From Ariolimax columbianus (Eukaryota; Mollusca; Gastropoda; Stylommatophora; Arionidae), in assembly GCA_036924085.1 (NCBI GenBank), contig JAVGWX010000005.1, forward strand, positions 38,951,483-39,015,482: DNA of 64,000 bases. Direction: 5' to 3'. The notes under the pieces are model-generated. The model was given only the letters and a program-made list of their open reading frames with translations. It was not told the origin of the DNA and ran no database searches. The position numbers and the translations under genes were made by a program. Position 1 is the stretch's first letter; each line of letters opens with the position of its first letter. This document shows, piece by piece, positions 20,685 to 32,214 of the stretch.

Positions 20685-22150
20685 CTAAGCGTTGGCGAAC
20701 CCATTGGTCATTTTTATGTAAATGCCATCGCACAGTAATGCGTGTGTCAACCACGTCTTGACATCTGCGCCTTATGGATCGAGTGCAGCACCCAAGAAAA
20801 TCATGTGGAATGTTCTGTCACTCATGTACGACTTCTGGACGAAATAGTCATACAGTCTGAGGGAGGATGCTGTCGTTGCTGAAGTTGACATTTCAGCTTG
20901 TCCTAGACATGTTCATTTGCTGACAGATCAGGTGAAATTGCAGGCCAGGGCAAAATTTCAATGTTTCTGGCTTGGAGTTTCTTCTGCACGACTCTGACAA
21001 CACGGGTACGGGCGTTTTCCTGCTGTAGCACAATTCAGTGTTCATGGTTCAGCACATCATGCGGGATGTGGTTCTTCACGTTCTCCTCAAGGTGTCCCAA
21101 GCCGGTAACAGCAACGTCTAAGATAACGAGGTCAGTCCGATAATTGGTGCAGCACGCACTTGAATGCATCTGTTGGCGTGTTGCTTTCAATGTCGACGAT
21201 ACACTATCTGACGATCATCAGCTCTATAAAGGTTGATTAGTACTAGTCAACAAACACTAGTCTGTCCCACAGAGCGTTCCAAAAGCGTAGATGTTGTCTG
21301 TTCTTAGTTTGACTTGTTCTTCGTCAAGGGATGGTCACCCATAAGTGGGTCCCAACTCAGGACCCAGTTGTTTCTGCGGCGGACGCGTGTCGTCCAGTAT
21401 GATAGTAGTCTGTCTGTGAGGTCATGAATGTTGTATTTTTCTAGTGAATCTCGCCAGCCAGTTGGAGGTCGCCCCTGAGGTCTCTTTTTGTCGTGTGGGT
21501 ACCACATGGTGGTTATGGTACTCCATCTTTCATGTTGTCTTCTGGATATATGACCATCCCAGCGGTGTTTCGAATGGTTGACGTACTGTAGGACATCCTT
21601 GATGTGTGACATTCTCTGGATGTCGCTGTTATGTAGTTCACTCTGCCGCTGTTGTCTGAGAGTTATGCTCACGAGGCGTCTTTCAAAAGATGCGTGTGCT
21701 GTGCTCAGTTGGTTCTCTGCTACTTTGGTTAGAGCCCAAGTTTCACTACCATAGCAAATGTTGTCTGGCTTAGACTAATCTAGCGGCCTGATGTCGTTCC
21801 TGGAGAGTTGAACGAATAGCAGGGCGTCTTGCCCGTAGGCCTTGCTCACGCAAACGGTTCCTGCAAGTAGTTGAACTTTTCTTCTCAGTCTGGAGATGTG
21901 CCAGCAGTGACTGAAATCTGTTTCGCAGGTGTGTGAAGGTGATGCAACGACCCTGTGGACTGGTCGTTAATCGAGAAAGTCCCCTACTGTGCAGGATATA
22001 AACAGCCCCAGTCATCTGGTAGAGATGTTACCACAGTCTAACAGTCTGTCTTGACACACCAAATTGTCTTATTGCAGATACAGACATTCTTCCTTCCACC
22101 ATGCCAACAGCTCGTAACGTCCCATTTAGCGCCACGCGTGGCATCCATCC
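20685..22150 (-). mobile_element. Tc1/mariner transposase, decayed and split by a LINE
   Basis: The minus strand from about 22,140 reads LRAVGMVEGRMSVSAI and FGVSRQTVRLW (first helix-turn-helix). Next come LTTSPQGRCITFTHLRNRF and NRLREQGLRARRP (second DNA-binding subdomain). After the LINE at 21301-21757 it resumes with LYRADDRQIVYRRH, then LQQENARTRVVRVV, NIEILPWPAISPDLSANEH and SIRRRCQDVVDTR. In the catalytic domain LQQDNA is LQQENA, so the second Asp of the DDE/D triad is changed, and the first Asp region is not recognisable. Terminal inverted repeats could not be delimited. Inactive. Confidence 0.85.
21301..21757 (-). mobile_element. 5'-truncated LINE inserted in the Tc1/mariner copy
   Basis: The minus strand reads CYGSETWALTKVAENQLSTA, FERRLVSITLRQQRQSEL, RMSHIKDVLQYV, HRWDGHISRRQHERW, then TMWYPHDKKRPQGRPPTGWR. 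This is a LINE post-RT region in one open frame of 122 residues (21304-21672) plus upstream sequence. ATGTTGTCTG occurs at 21291-21300 and again at 21758-21767, a perfect 10-bp target-site duplication. The frame is intact over this fragment, so the insertion is younger than the transposase it interrupts. Confidence 0.9.
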
Positions 22151-22577
22151 AGTAGTTTGCCTCTGAACGAAATGAATGGCAAAATAATCACAGATTGCCA
22201 GTTTCACAGGTCAATTTTGTGATCGGCACGTGAATTGTGAGAAACTGTCCTGGAAGTCGTTAATTTCATGAAATTAGATTTTGAGGGTCCGTGAAAGGTC
22301 GTGGCATACGCAAACATGTGCTAAGTTATTTATATAGATTCTAGTAACGGCCAAGAATGCATCAGTATGAAGTAATATTACAACTTTCAAACATAAAAAC
22401 ATACACGAATATATATGACATGTCGCTATAACACATCAGGATGGAGGCACGCCCGGACGAAGTTTTCGCAAAGCCTATTGAATGTGGGTCAATTTTAGAC
22501 GCCAATTTATCGGAATACGTGGTTTCTGAGAGGAATGTGTAGCACAGTGCACATAATACCGTTTTAAAAGACGTTAT

Positions 22578-24184
22578 CTGGTCAAAATAAACCAGGAGAA
22601 AACTACATGCACAATATTTCGCTTTCAATCAAACCACAAAACACCAAATTAAGTCTAAATGGCAAATTCCTGCAGCCAAACGACAACCCTAACTATCTGG
22701 GAGTCACATTTGATCGGCGCATGACATGGTAAAAGTCAGATCGAGAGAAACCGAATGAGAGCCAGAGAAAGAATGGCAATCATGAGGAAACTAGCTGGCA
22801 CAAGCTGGGGAGCAGACGAAAGTATACTAAAGAAACTGTACACTGGAAGAGTGAGACCAGTTCTCGAGTATGGCATTTCGGCATGGACAACAGCAGCAAA
22901 GGCGAACTTCGATAAAGTTAACATACTTCAAAACCAAGCCATGAGAGTTATAACAGGAGGCATGAAGTCAACGCCAATTGTAGAACTTGAAAAGATTACA
23001 AAGCTGCAACCCATGACCGATAGAAGAGACTGCAGAGCCCAGCTGCAGTCAGACAAACTCCGAAGACAGACTGACTGACCAGAAATGCACCAGAGACTAA
23101 ACAATTTGAGAAATGGGAAACTAAAGCGGAGAAACTTTGCAAAAATAGCCAAAGCAAAGATGCACGAAGATCCCATAAACGCACTAACAACACCAAAGCC
23201 CATCACTACTGTACGAAAACCTACCTGGAGGCAGGATATATTTCCAGAGGTGGTAGAAAATATACCAGGTATTGAAAACAAAAACTGCCAGACTGAAAAA
23301 GAAAGGAGAGATACTACCCTAAGCTTTATATCGAAAAACTACCTAAGCATGGACTTGACTCATGCATACACCGACGGTTCTGTAACAGACACTACACAGA
23401 ACGGAGTGGCAGGAGCATTCCTGAACCTACCAAATGGCAGACAAATAACACTGTCATTCGCTACTGGTAAGTACACAAGCAATTTCAGAGCGGAGGCAGA
23501 GGCACTGAGGGCGGCAGTGGAAGAAATGGTAACACATAACGAAAATGAAAGCCATATAGTCCTGCTTACAGATGCTCTGGCCGTAGTCACAGCGCTAAAA
23601 AGCCAGAAAAACACTGAGCTTAATGACTTAAGAGCAGCACTCTGTCAACTATGCCAGCAGTCCGCACCAAAAAGGGTAGTGGTACAGTGGGTCCCATCAC
23701 ACTGCAACATCCAAGGCAACGAGGAGGCAGACAGACTGGCAAAAGAAGGTGCACGACTACCACAAACAGATACTAGTATGAAGTACGAAAAGTCAAAACG
23801 GCTTATCAAAGCCAGATATATGACAAATGGGAAACTGAACATACCGGCTACACCAAAATTGATGCCTATTACCAGTTGAACAGAAGAGAGCAGGTCGTTG
23901 TCTTCAGACTTCGCACTGGCCACAATAGACTGAGGTACTACCTATTCAACAAATTGAAGATATATGGTACCGACGAATGTCCGTGTGGTACCGAGAAAAT
24001 GACCGCTGAGCATCTGCTGCAGAACTGCCCGACATACGAGGATCAGAGAGAGCAGATGTGGCCATCACCAGTGGAACCACAAGACAAGCTCTATGGCAGT
24101 GTCGATAGCCTTATGATGACCGCTGCTTTTTTCGAAAAAATAATGGTTACTGTCTGACTGCGTACGAAGAAGAAGAAGAAGAAG
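22578..24184 (+). mobile_element. LINE-B (jockey-like) 5'-truncated insertion with RNase H domain
   Basis: Perfect 12-bp duplications AAAAGACGTTAT flank it (22566-22577 and 24185-24196). The sequence starts inside the RT thumb (INQEKTTCTIF, LNGKFLQPNDNPNYLGVTFD). Then comes a frame 22755-23078 with VRPVLEYGISAWTTAAKA. An RNase H domain lies in 23085-23879: D97 in AYTDGS, E137 in FRAEAEAL, D163 in LLTDALAVV and D216 in GNEEADRLA, so all four acidic residues are present. The last part (23876-24157) has CPCGTEKMTAEHLLQNC, a C-x-C-x8-H-x4-C knuckle, followed by a GAA tail. Defects: stop TAA near 22,733, TGA at 23,077 and a frameshift near 23,875. Young but dead on arrival. Confidence 0.95.
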
Positions 24185-24384
24185 AAAAGACGTTATAAAA
24201 GACTGGCCTATGAAGCGGACATGGGGTATTCATTCATTTAGCTTCACGTTCACATAACACAGACGATATCTCAAGAACGAAACGTAAGCATACAATTAGA
24301 ACGGAAGTTAAAATGTACACGATAATTGTGTACAGTAGAACACAGCTGTTGATATATAAAAATACAGACAATACAGATAACAAC

Positions 24385-26895
24385 AATGGGAGTATTATAT
24401 AATAGGATTACAGCTAGGGGATACCAAAACATGCATCAATATCATACATTTATATACCCAGGAGTTGATATGAAATTAAATGAAAACCATGGAGTGGAGC
24501 TCATTATAAACTGAACAACGGCAAAGCGTACCTTAAATATAATTAATATCTCTCAGAGGATTGTGGCAGTTACAATCCAAGAACATGGCGGTAATACCAC
24601 ATATATTTAAGAATGTGATCTCTGCAAGGCCGCAAATAACGAAGACGAGTCCGACTAGTTTTGTTACACTGTCAAAGAAACCATATTTGAGAATAACGTC
24701 ATTGTAATGAGTGATTTGAATGCCACGGCAGGATTTGATAGGCAACTTACGAGACAAACAAAACACTGACAAACAATAGTAGTTGCACACTACTAAAACG
24801 TTGTAGTGTTTCCACATAGATAATCCCAAGTATTTACGGGGTACAAATGGCCCGACTTGCAAAAGTCAGATAGACTTTACACTAGTCAAGAAAAACTAGA
24901 AACGAGTAGAAATAGATTAAAGAACCATTCCTAACTAACGTCTAGATACTGATCTCAAGGCAATCATTTTGGAAGGGACAGTTCGTGAGAAAAAATACTC
25001 AAAACAAACACACTTAAAGAAACGGACAAACAAGAAGACTATGTTCCGACAATTGACGACAGCTTCGCTAGACGTACACCAGGAACTAAATATGTCGACA
25101 AAGAATAGGCAAAGATTACAAGTACTTTAATAGAAACAGCTAAGGAAATATTTGGAACTGTAACATCAAGAATGTCAAGACTTTTAATAACAGCGAGGCG
25201 GGGCAACGACATAAAAACAACTACCACAGATAACAAAAATAGACTACAAACATAACATAACAAGAACATGTCGACTATAGGTAACGAGAAAGCTCGCAAA
25301 GTTGGTAATTAAGGAGGATAAATCTAAATTTTGGAAAGAGCATGGGGAAATTATTAATTCTCATTTCAAAAATGTAACAAGAAATGTATATAAAAAGATA
25401 AACAGACCGAGACGCAGAGATGATTGTTACAACTCAACAGAAATGATTAACGACGACAATGTAATCTTATAAAAAGACCCACAACTGGCCCTGAACAGAT
25501 GGCAGCAATATTTTAAAGAACTTCTAAACTTACCAACAATGGCAAACAAGATTACAACGTTAACGTAAACAAGGAGTTAAGACCAAACATTTTACTTTCA
25601 AAAATCAGAAATGTTGTAGCACCTCTCAATAAATGTCCAGGACCTCATGAAATCCCTGATGAATTAATCAAACCAGCAAATGAGGAAAGGAGTATTTTCG
25701 CTAAAGAAATTGTATAACCGACTATAGACCACACAGAACAGGCTAGATGATTGGAGAAATGCAATAATAATTCCAATATTGAAAAAGAAGGGTAGCAAAA
25801 GAGAAAGTACATAATACAGAGAGATATCGCTTTTGAGCCACATTGGCAACACATTTTGTAAATTTCTAGAAGAAAGATTACACTACATCGTTGAACTATA
25901 ACTCAGTCATACACAGATGGGCTTTAGAAAGAACAGAAGCTGTAGGGTTGCAGATTTTACTCTCAGGCAATGGTGCAAAAAAGCAATTGAATATGATCAG
26001 GAACTCCGGGTAGATATTCAACATTTATGCAACATATTGACACCGTATGGAGTAAACGATCACCTAATTAACATGTACAAAAGCCTTGACATTGATAGCC
26101 ATTGCTCTGTTTGAAAAATAACCGGACTCTCACAACAAGTGCGTGTAAAATATGTAGCACGGCAACGATGTGTGCTATCTCCTTTATTGCTTGCAATCAC
26201 ATATGTAGATCACATATGTAGATCACATATGTTAACAGACTACCCACATTAAGGAAACAGCATTGGTGAACTCTTAAACGAACTTCTTTTCGTAGATGAT
26301 CAAGCAGTCATTGCAACTTCAGAAATATAATTGCAACAAACAGGTGATAAATGTCAAATACGTTACTGCAATCTCAGCGGCAGTTCAACAAAGATACAAT
26401 TAAGGACACCAGATCATGGAGCAGTTAACACCAACACTTAATTGCAAGCACGTGGCACTAACTACCAAAAGAACTTTATACAACACGATTTTAGTCACGA
26501 CATTATGCTACAATGTCAAAACTGGACACTAAGATCAATTGAAAAACAGCAAATTGTAACAACAGAAATGAAATGCTTGCAACAAATATTGGGTGACGAT
26601 GACATCATGATACTATTAGGAACATCACCAGTTTTAGACTGCATCAAAAGACATCAACTAAAATGGGTTAGTCACGCTATGAGACTACTACCACCACATA
26701 GCACACTTTTCTGCCCTTTTCCCCATCCCCATCCAAACAAGCAATGCTGTCCAGATGCAAAGGATTCAAAGCCAAAGGCCCACCACGATTAAGGTGGCAT
26801 ACCGAAATATATGAGACAGAGAATGTGAGATCTCTTCATAACCTGACACTGAAAAACAAAACAGAAAAGGTGTCAAGAAGATGAAGTGATTTTAA
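24385..26895 (+). mobile_element. LINE-C (RTE-like), nearly full-length ORF2 relic
   Basis: Endonuclease region: GVELIIN, VIVMSDLNATAGFD (family GDFNAKVG), FTGYKWP and a frame with CKSQIDFTLVKK, where the Asp of IDF is kept. The RT region from 25,440 shows QLALNRWQQYFKELLNLPT, LNKCPGPHEIPDELIKPA, DWRNAIIIPILKKKGSKRES, LLSHIGNTFCKFLEERL, QMGFRKNRSC, then DIQHLCNILTPYGVNDHLIN and LLFVDDQAVIATSE, so the F-V-D-D box is intact. The tail has LRSIEKQQIVTTEMKCLQQI and RHQLKWVSHAMR. Many stops and frameshifts (for example, sequence is missing around the first palm Asp before 26,000). A 13-bp triplication sits at 26196-26232. Confidence 0.88.
26196..26232. repeat. 13-bp direct repeat, 3 units, inside LINE-C RT
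   Basis: ATCACATATGTAG is repeated at 26196, 26209 and (partly) 26222. It lies in the RT region just upstream of the F-V-D-D box (LLLAITYVDHICRSHM), so it is a local duplication of LINE coding sequence. Confidence 0.9.
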
Positions 26896-27219
26896 TTTAA
26901 TATGAGATGTTGAGATAACGGCAAGAAATCCGCTCAGAGGCATTTTTTGTTCAAAAGGTATACATTTTTCTTGTCAAGTTTAATATCGTTGACTGTGCGT
27001 ATGTACAGATACTGTTTTTATATAAGTCACATGTAGTGCTTAAAATGTGCAGCGTTACTGAAACCAATTATTTAAAGGAAATGTGGAAAACGTTAGCCAG
27101 ATATAAATAATTGCTGTAGGTAAGAACATGTACACGTATCCGCATCTACAAGTCTTGAGACGTTCCAGTTTTACTTTACGGCACCGATATTGTTTCCTCA
27201 AACTATTGACATTATTAAG

Positions 27220-27572
27220 ACTAGAGGCCTTCCAAATGTGCAGCGATCGACCCATCCTGGCCATCCGATCACATGACTAGATCCGCAACGTAAAACAGAT
27301 CTCCACACGTTGTACCGCCCCTGAGTTTCAGTGTTCGATCATATCATACGGTTGGACCAGGAAACACCGGCTCATAAGATACTTCGCAAATCGTTCCTCT
27401 GCGCCAAAGAAAATCCCCGACGGGCTGGTGCCACTAAAAGGTCGTTGCAGCACAGTATGGCCCAAGCAGATAGCCGCTTCCCCTTCTACTCTGAGCCGAG
27501 ACGCTGCAGCAGATGACGATCGACTCGACGAGCCTCAACCGAATAAGCGAACTTAGTAATATCATTATTATG
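27220..27572 (+). mobile_element. LINE-D 3' end, second copy
   Basis: Plus-strand blocks: LEAFQMCSDRPILAI, DHIIRLDQETPAHKILRKSF and, in another frame, QIAASPSTLSRDAAADDDRL. The RLDQETPA core matches the minus-strand copy at 206-612. The end has TAAGCGAAC followed by an ATT-rich tail. Truncated at the 5' side and frameshifted. Confidence 0.75.
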
Positions 27573-27609
27573 AAGTATGAGAGTCATGAATTCCTCCTCT
27601 TTTGATGAG

Positions 27610-28197
27610 ATAAGATGCATTTACGCCGAAGTTACCTAAGATCAGTATTATGTCAATATCACCAGCAGTCCAAACCCAGAAGATTCAAAGTACAGTGGGT
27701 CCCATCCCACTGGAACATTCAAGCCAACGAGGAGGCAAACAGACTGGTGAAAGAAGGTGGAAGGTTACCACAAGAAGATTCAAGTGTGACCTACAAAGAG
27801 TCCAAACGGTTTGTTAAGGTCAGATACTTGGCGAAATTGGAAACAGAGCAAAATTGGTACAAAAAAACAATGATGCTTTTACCAGTTGAACTGACATGAG
27901 CAGTTGTGGTCTTCATACTCTGAACAGGCCATAACCACTGAGGTACCAATTATTCAGTAAGCTGAAGATACGTGCTACTGACAAATACACCCGTGGTACT
28001 GAAAAAATTACTCCTGGACATCTGCTGCAAAATTGCCCGACATACAAGGACCAAGGAAAGCACACGTGGACATCACCAGTGCCAACACTAAACACGCTCT
28101 ATGACACTGTCGACAGCCTCAGTATGAGCGCTGTTTTAAAAAACAACAAATTAGAATCGACGTCTGAGCGTACGAAAAAGAATAAGAAGACGCATTC
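27610..28197 (+). mobile_element. LINE-B, older degraded copy of RNase H C-terminus and tail
   Basis: It begins within the RNase H domain (LRSVLCQYHQQSKPRRF, KVQWVPSHWNIQANEEANRL). The last catalytic Asp of EADRLA reads EANRL, Asp to Asn. Downstream, frameshifted sequence still matches LINE-B: PGHLLQNCPTYKDQ, the first two cysteines of the knuckle changed, and LYDTVDSLSMSA. The end is GTACGAAAAAGAATAAGAAG, a decayed GAA tail. It is clearly older than the copy at 22578-24184. Confidence 0.85.
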
Positions 28198-28209
28198 ATG
28201 TCGACATTG

Positions 28210-29740
28210 GCTTTCATAATTGTAAGTAAATGTACCGATTGGATAACAGCAATGTGCCGGGTTCATGGGTGAGATACGCTACAGTTGCTGCATACTTTGC
28301 CACACTCCGGGCACACATGTTAGGAGATACCTGTGAAGTCGTCGTGCGCTCTGACATTTCTAGCGGCGCAATTACTCTGACCTCCGCTCTGGGTCTCACT
28401 CTGCAATCTGGGCACCTTGGATCACAGCGCAACCAGGTGGAACTGCTCTGGGCAAGCAACTCACAGGCGGTGGCATCACTGTTTATCTTTTCAGAGATAC
28501 GCTCAAAGGGCTTTTTTAGTGTTTCTTCTATCCTTCTGGTGAGCGTCTGCCTTTTCTGAACTCACCGTATAACAGCTGCTGGGGATGGGCTTATTATGCA
28601 TACAGACAACATACTATCTCCATATAATGTATACTCTTTACCGTAATACATGCATGCGCAATATGCGAGCCTTACTAATAATTTCAGAGTTAGTCACTTC
28701 GCCTTGCCACCTTGAGGAGCCTATGCAGACATCTCATGTGTGAACGGTTTAACTGTTTGGCGCGTGAACGGTTTAACTGTTTGGCGCGTGAACGGTTTAA
28801 CTGTTTGGCGCGTCTGTTTGCTATACACTGCATATTTTTTACAAGCATGCAGTATAAATGATTTTACTACAGCACGATAAACGTGTGTACCTTTTGTGGC
28901 GACAATGATGTCCTGTCGACTCCAGACGTTTCCTTGCAGCCTCGCAAACACAGAGATCGCCTTTGCAATGCTGATGTTAACCTCAAAGACTATATTCGCC
29001 ATTCTGGTGAAGATACTATCTAGGTAGGTGAAGCTAGCACGTGTCTGGAGACGTTGATCCAGTACCGTCATGTTCAATGTACAGCTTCCCGTGAGTAGGC
29101 TGTAAGAGTAGCTCAATTGTATTTTCTAGTGATGATCATGAGACTAAAGTTACTGTAGACCGCTGATAATAGTAGATTGCATAACTCGTTCTGAGAAAGT
29201 GTTAAATGCTCAATCGTCAGTAAACAAGAGATCTTAGATGGTGACCTCACTTTATTTGATGTAAGACGTCAGTCTTCCCCAACTGTACAGCCGATCTTGT
29301 GCCCTGTACCTGATAGGCATGACAATGGCAGCGCCATGTACAACATCATAGAAAACTGCTTCAAATACCATGCTAAAGTGTGTTGCTGTCAGCACACATC
29401 CATGTTTGACACTGTTGATGACTGAAAAGACACTAAACAATTCACTGGCGTGCAGTACTTCAGCCATCATGCCATCACGAAACAGCGGACAATTGCAATG
29501 AATCTGCCAGAACAACCACACTTCGCCATTATTTGTCAAAGGCTTTTGTCAGGTCGACAAAAAAACCGTACACATGCTGCAGTGCTGTTCTTAACATTTG
29601 TCTCTGAGTTAACGAGCTGTATATATCATGTCAACCGTCTCACGAATAGCACGAAAACCACCCTGATGCTCTGTAAGAAGATACTGCTCAAGTTTATCAG
29701 TTAACGGTTGACCAGTACTCATACCAGAACATAACAGCAA
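28210..29740 (-). mobile_element. LINE-A copy 4: RT region to C-terminus, decayed
   Basis: From the right end downward the minus strand reads FRDGMMAEVLHASELF, NSVKHGCVLTATHFSMVFEA and IVMPIRYRAQDRL (29252-29539). Then come LNMTVLDQRLQTRASFTYLD, FEVNISIAKAISVFARLQGN and VYRAVVKSFILHACKKYAVY (28721-29116). The far end near 28,300 has CPECGKVCSNC, remnant of the C-terminal finger seen intact at 14,880. A 24-bp in-frame triplication sits at 28740-28811. RT motif I and the FADD box are not readable. The stretch 28,560-28,700 is poorly conserved and may contain a deletion or foreign sequence. Confidence 0.75.
28740..28811. repeat. 24-bp tandem repeat, 3 units, inside LINE-A
   Basis: Three perfect 24-bp units (GTGAACGGTTTAACTG with TTTGGCGC) encode RQTVKPFT three times on the minus strand. 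They lie where the family has the RHA-RLNHFHT segment. The open frame is preserved because 24 is divisible by three. Confidence 0.95.
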
Positions 29741-29744
29741 CATA

Positions 29745-30080
29745 GCTATGTCTCGTTGCTGCTCTTCCTACAGATGTACTCTATTGGAGTCTCTTTCACT
29801 GGTTTGTTATGGTGCAGTTTTTCTTTTGATAATACCTAGTTATGTTGTATCGCGTCTTCAGATCGCCTTGTCTTGCTGCATTGTCAACCTCTTCACCTAC
29901 TTTATCTATCTGTTTTTTCTAATCCTGTCCGTCACTTCTTTTCATTTTCTTCTTTAGCTCAGAACATAGTGTGCACAGTTTTGTTTTTTCGTCTTGCTCC
30001 TAGCGTGAGCTATTTGTGTGATGCGTAATGCTCATTTCTCCTATCAGGTTCAATGTGGTTTTATGTGAGTTATTCCTTAT
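29745..30080. other. No recognisable gene
   Basis: T-rich sequence between two LINE relics. A 69-residue frame at 29748-29957 is hydrophobic but resembles nothing I know. Confidence 0.5.
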
Positions 30081-30084
30081 GTGA

Positions 30085-30535
30085 GCTCAGACTATTCAAC
30101 TCAATCGTAATATCAGTCCTGCCATATGGATGTGAAAGGTGGAATACAACATAAGCGCTTGAAAACAAACTAAATATCTTTGAAACTAACTGTTTAAGAA
30201 AATTATTGAATTTACGCTGGGACCAGTTCATAAATAATGACTCGATAAAAACAGAGACAAACCAACTATATGGGTCGATCATCATACGGAAAAAAACAAT
30301 GGACATACATCGGAGATGTCCTTAGAATGAACAACAACCGTCTCCCATTGCAAGCACTCGAATTGACACCAAGGGTCGTTCCGAAAAAGAGGGAGACCCA
30401 AAGAAACACTCATCCGAAAGGGCCTCAGCACCATACAAGATCTAAAAACAGGGGCGTCACACCGTTTCAACTGGAGATAATTTATTTCTGCCTTCTGCGC
30501 CGTATTTGGCGCGCAAAGGATATAGACAGATAGAT
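30085..30535 (+). mobile_element. LINE-C (RTE-like) 3' end
   Basis: Plus-strand reading: FNSIVISVLPYGCERW, LENKLNIFETNCLRKLLNLR, then WTYIGDVLRMNNNRLPLQAL and LRRIWRAKDIDR near the stop. This matches YGSETW, LRKIL-I-W and RRW-WIGHVLRM of RTE-like elements. The GRP--TWRR region is frameshifted. 5'-truncated. Confidence 0.78.
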
Positions 30536-30784
30536 TCCTTATGCTGTTTGACTCAATTTCTAAGAAGCTCTTTACACGTGTTCTTAATTAATTGTTTGCT
30601 CAAGACTGTACCAGTAGCTGGCTGCAGTTTCATCCGTGACGTTTCACGTGATTTAAAATCTGTTCTTTAGATTTAGTTTGAATTTAGCTTTAGTGTCTCT
30701 GTTTGCTATGTTTTGCGATACTTATTTATGTCTGATTTTAACTCCATTATCGTTAAAAGCCATCAGTTATATTGTCAGAGTCGC

Positions 30785-31400
30785 TATGAGTGGGTCATTG
30801 TCTGCTCATCTCTGTATCTCAGATCATAAATGAAGCATATCAAATTTTGATCTGTTGTGCAATGGTGTATTTGGTTGTCAGTGTGTCCGGCCGGTGAACA
30901 CCAGGTGTTCATATGTACACTTTCTATGGAAAAAGATGGTGCCCCATATAACCAGGTCGTTGAAGTCACAGAAGTTTACAAATATTTAACCATTTTCATT
31001 GTTTGTTCCCATGCCATTTTTAATAAAAATCAATGCATAATTTGTTTTGTATGTTCCAACCTCTGCATTGATATCTCCCATGATAATCTCGAAAATGATA
31101 TCGCCCCCCCCCTTTCCCTCCTCCCACACCTCACACGCATCAGAGCCTTGTTGAGAGTTCCCTGAATCATTTCAAAGAATATACATTTGGCGTTGTCATC
31201 AGCATTATTTGTTGCCCAGAAGCCTGTATGTATAAGTGGTGTGTTTCTTCATTTGAGGGATTATTGTATTTATTATTCTATTGGTGATATTGGTTCCCAC
31301 TTGGTAACTTGCTTGACAACGTGTAGGAGATCCATTGACCTCCTAGAGCCACGAATAAATGGTTGGTTTATATCGTGTACTTAATGTGGTGGATCTTACA
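30785..31400 (-). mobile_element. LINE-C (RTE-like) endonuclease domain fragment
   Basis: From about 31,340 downward the minus strand reads WEPISPIE, NAKCIFFEMIQGTLNKAL, then MGDINAEVG (the conserved GD-NA-VG box), FIKNGMGTNNENG, and after a frame change MNTWCSPAGHTDNQIHHCT with DLRYRD. The catalytic Asp expected in NQIDH reads NQIHH. This is the middle and end of an APE-type endonuclease. Interrupting features include a poly(C) run at 31,107. No RT follows on this strand; the neighbouring RTE end at 30085 is on the opposite strand and belongs to a different insertion. Confidence 0.75.
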
Positions 31401-31689
31401 CATTTTACCACTACAAGGTCCAGGAGACTTAGCTGGTATCGTTTCATTGTCTTGTCAACTTTGACTGCATTTTCCGTTTATAAAGGACTCCTGATTGTTT
31501 AACCTTTATTGTCAGAAGATATGTCCAGAACCTGACTTTCATTGGCTGGCTTTCATCAGGTCTTGCCTTAAGATTCGCTTTTAAGGAATCCCCAAAAATT
31601 GGGCTGTAGTACTGATATTTCGATTAATGTTGCTGGCGCTGTTACAAAATAGTTCTTCTAGTTGTAGGCTGGTAACCCTAACTTAAGCG

Positions 31690-32006
31690 GCATTGAAAGG
31701 CTAGTCAAACCAGCCGCAACATACTGACCATGATGTCGGGTCACGGTCAGGCACAACATATTGACGAGGACGTCACGGTTAGGCACAACTTACTGACCAG
31801 TACATCACGTCACGGTCAGGCACACCATGCTGACCAGTACATCACGTCACGATCAGGCACAACATGTTGACCAGGATAACTGTCTGTCCTCCATGTAGCA
31901 TTTTCTGGAGACGGGCTGTTCCCAAGGCAGTCTGGCTGACGAGATGTGGATTGACGTGATCCCCGTAGTAGTGAGCATAGCGCATATATATATACATATA
32001 CATATG

Positions 32007-32079
<73 letters not shown>

Positions 32080-32210
32080 CATAGCACAACCGCCTGGACC
32101 TCGGCCCATCTTCATCAGCACTTTCGGGATATAAGGACAGCTACAACAACCTGCAACTTAAAACGTCTTTTTCAGTGCCGACAAAAAATGTAAACGTATA
32201 CATTGCGGGC
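31690..32210 (+). mobile_element. Repeat-P copy B with short tandem module and internal microsatellite
   Basis: 31,720-31,870 contains about four imperfect units with GGTCAGGCACAACAT and CTGACCAG, spaced roughly 35-37 bp. The conserved 3' module follows: GGCAGTCTGGCTGACGAG, GATCCCCGTAGTAGTGA, AACCGCCTGGA, ATCTTCATCAGCAC, and the end block with GGGCATTAATGAACAA. At 31,985-32,078 a (TA)n(GA)n microsatellite interrupts the module and is bracketed by GAGCATAGC on both sides. Confidence 0.8.
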
Positions 32211-32214
32211 ATTA

